A DNA stretch of 64,000 bases, from NCBI GenBank assembly GCA_013389115.1, contig JACADY010000043.1:1-64000 (forward strand), written 5' to 3'. The notes beneath the pieces are model-generated. The model made no database searches and had not been told where the DNA came from. It worked only from the letters and a program-made list of their open reading frames with translations. This document shows, in pieces, positions 63,299 to 64,000 of the stretch; position 1 is the stretch's first letter; each line of letters starts with the position of its first letter. This DNA comes from Alphaproteobacteria bacterium (GTDB lineage: Bacteria; Pseudomonadota; Alphaproteobacteria; Micropepsales; Micropepsaceae). A program made the position numbers and the translations under genes.

Positions 63299-64000
63299 AT
63301 GATGCGGCAGTATGAGCTCGTCGAGCGCGTCAAATCCTATGACCCTGATGCCGATGAGGCGCTGCTCAATCGCGCCTATGTGTTCTCCATGAAGGCGCAT
63401 GGAACGCAAACGCGCGCGTCGGGCGATCCTTATTTTTCCCACCCGCTCGAGGTTGCGGGGATCCTGACAGACCTCAAGCTCGATACCGCCTCGATCGTGA
63501 CGGGACTCCTTCACGATACGATCGAGGACACCGCCACAAGCTACGAAGACATCGAACGCAGTTTCGGGCCGGAGATCGCGCAGCTCGTCGATGGCGTAAC
63601 GAAGCTCGGCAAGCTCGAATTGGTATCGGAGCGCACGAAGGACGCGGAGAATTTCCGCAAGCTCCTCCTTGCGATGTCGAACGATATTCGCGTGCTGCTC
63701 GTCAAACTTGCGGACCGCCTGCACAACATGCGCACGCTGAGCTTCATCCCGCGGCCGGAAAAGCGCCGGCGCATCGCCGAGGAGACGATGGAAATCTATG
63801 CGCCTCTGGCGGGGCGCATGGGTATGCAGGACGTACGCGAGGAACTGGAAGACCTCGCCTTTAGCGAGCTCAATCCGGACGCCCGGGAATCGATCATCAA
63901 GCGCCTCGAATTCCTGCGCGCGGAATCGGGCGACCGGGTGACGAAGGTCACCGACACGATCAAGCCCACACTCGCCAACGAAGGCGTCGAAGCCTGGGTG
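63299..64000 (+). CDS. Bifunctional (p)ppGpp synthetase/hydrolase RelA/SpoT homolog (5' part, truncated by the window)
   Basis: The first 234 residues are seen and the gene continues beyond the window. The HD hydrolase domain is intact: YFSHPLEVAGIL (His48), LLHDTIEDT (His72-Asp73), then FRKLLLAMSNDIRVLLVKLADRLHNMRT with the conserved second acidic site, cut here into short reads. This alphaproteobacterial Rsh controls the stringent response. ATG 63299 is taken as start. An in-frame ATG at 63278 would add 7 residues. It is downstream of rpoZ. Confidence 0.93.
   Translation, partial: MMRQYELVERVKSYDPDADEALLNRAYVFSMKAHGTQTRASGDPYFSHPLEVAGILTDLKLDTASIVTGLLHDTIEDTATSYEDIERSFGPEIAQLVDGVTKLGKLELVSERTKDAENFRKLLLAMSNDIRVLLVKLADRLHNMRTLSFIPRPEKRRRIAEETMEIYAPLAGRMGMQDVREELEDLAFSELNPDARESIIKRLEFLRAESGDRVTKVTDTIKPTLANEGVEAWV

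Overview
This is a GC-rich, densely coded bacterial chromosome segment of alphaproteobacterial type. The lineage call rests on signature genes and gene order: mipZ (division-plane ATPase), divK-pleD next to rpmG, an EipB-family envelope protein, a phasin, a ClpS-ClpA pair, a pyrB/pyrC-like/plsY/dprA/topA/rnr block, and a dapA-smpB ... folK-rpoZ-rsh block. I saw no tRNA, rRNA, CRISPR array, transposase or phage gene. The window reads as core chromosome with a few accessory inserts, and I cannot name the genus.

Layout. 0-10 kb: a TPR-like protein, a thiolase, an NTF2-like protein and a siderophore-interacting flavoprotein. A leucine-degradation cluster follows: methylcrotonyl-CoA carboxylase beta, a small membrane protein, a methylglutaconyl-CoA hydratase-type protein and methylcrotonyl-CoA carboxylase alpha. 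10-19 kb: panC interrupted by one in-frame amber codon, putA, mipZ, a membrane DnaJ protein, a D,D-carboxypeptidase with a SPOR domain, and a phasin with a good promoter and two PhaR-like palindromes. 19-30 kb: clpS-clpA-GNAT, a minute ORF with an extreme Shine-Dalgarno, a HIT protein, a BtuF-like protein, a FemAB-like acyltransferase, RidA, a diguanylate cyclase, eipB, and an HAD-ROK-dinB operon. 30-37 kb: divK-pleD, then on the minus strand rpmG, an MFS transporter, two NUDIX genes and an inserted His-rich outer-membrane protein with a Zur-like box. 36.7-49 kb (mostly minus strand): rnr, topA, dprA, plsY, a degenerate pyrC, pyrB, an AEC permease, an MFS permease and ruvX. 49-54 kb: gatC-gatA-gatB, a histone-H1-like Lys/Ala peptide, and a glutathione transferase with an H1-like N-terminal tail. 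54-64 kb: a Sel1 protein, a crotonase, an alpha/beta hydrolase, a lytic transglycosylase, dapA, smpB, a sulfite-oxidase-like protein, a family-5-type uracil-DNA glycosylase, an NYN-domain nuclease, folK, rpoZ and the 5' part of the RelA/SpoT gene, which runs off the window.

Themes. Acyl-CoA and proline catabolism (thiolase, MCC, hydratases, PutA) sits beside polyester storage (phasin) and c-di-GMP/cell-cycle control (DivK, PleD, MipZ, a second cyclase). The observations most worth checking are: the lone TAG in panC; the 21-codon ORF at 22562-22627, whose ribosome-binding site complements the whole 16S 3' tail; the Zur-like 17-mer upstream of the His-rich outer-membrane protein; the adjacent H1-like gene and H1-tailed GST; a 45-nt pure pyrimidine run just before mccB; and the loss of metal ligands in the pyrC-like gene. 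All functional calls come from reading motifs by eye. No database search was run.
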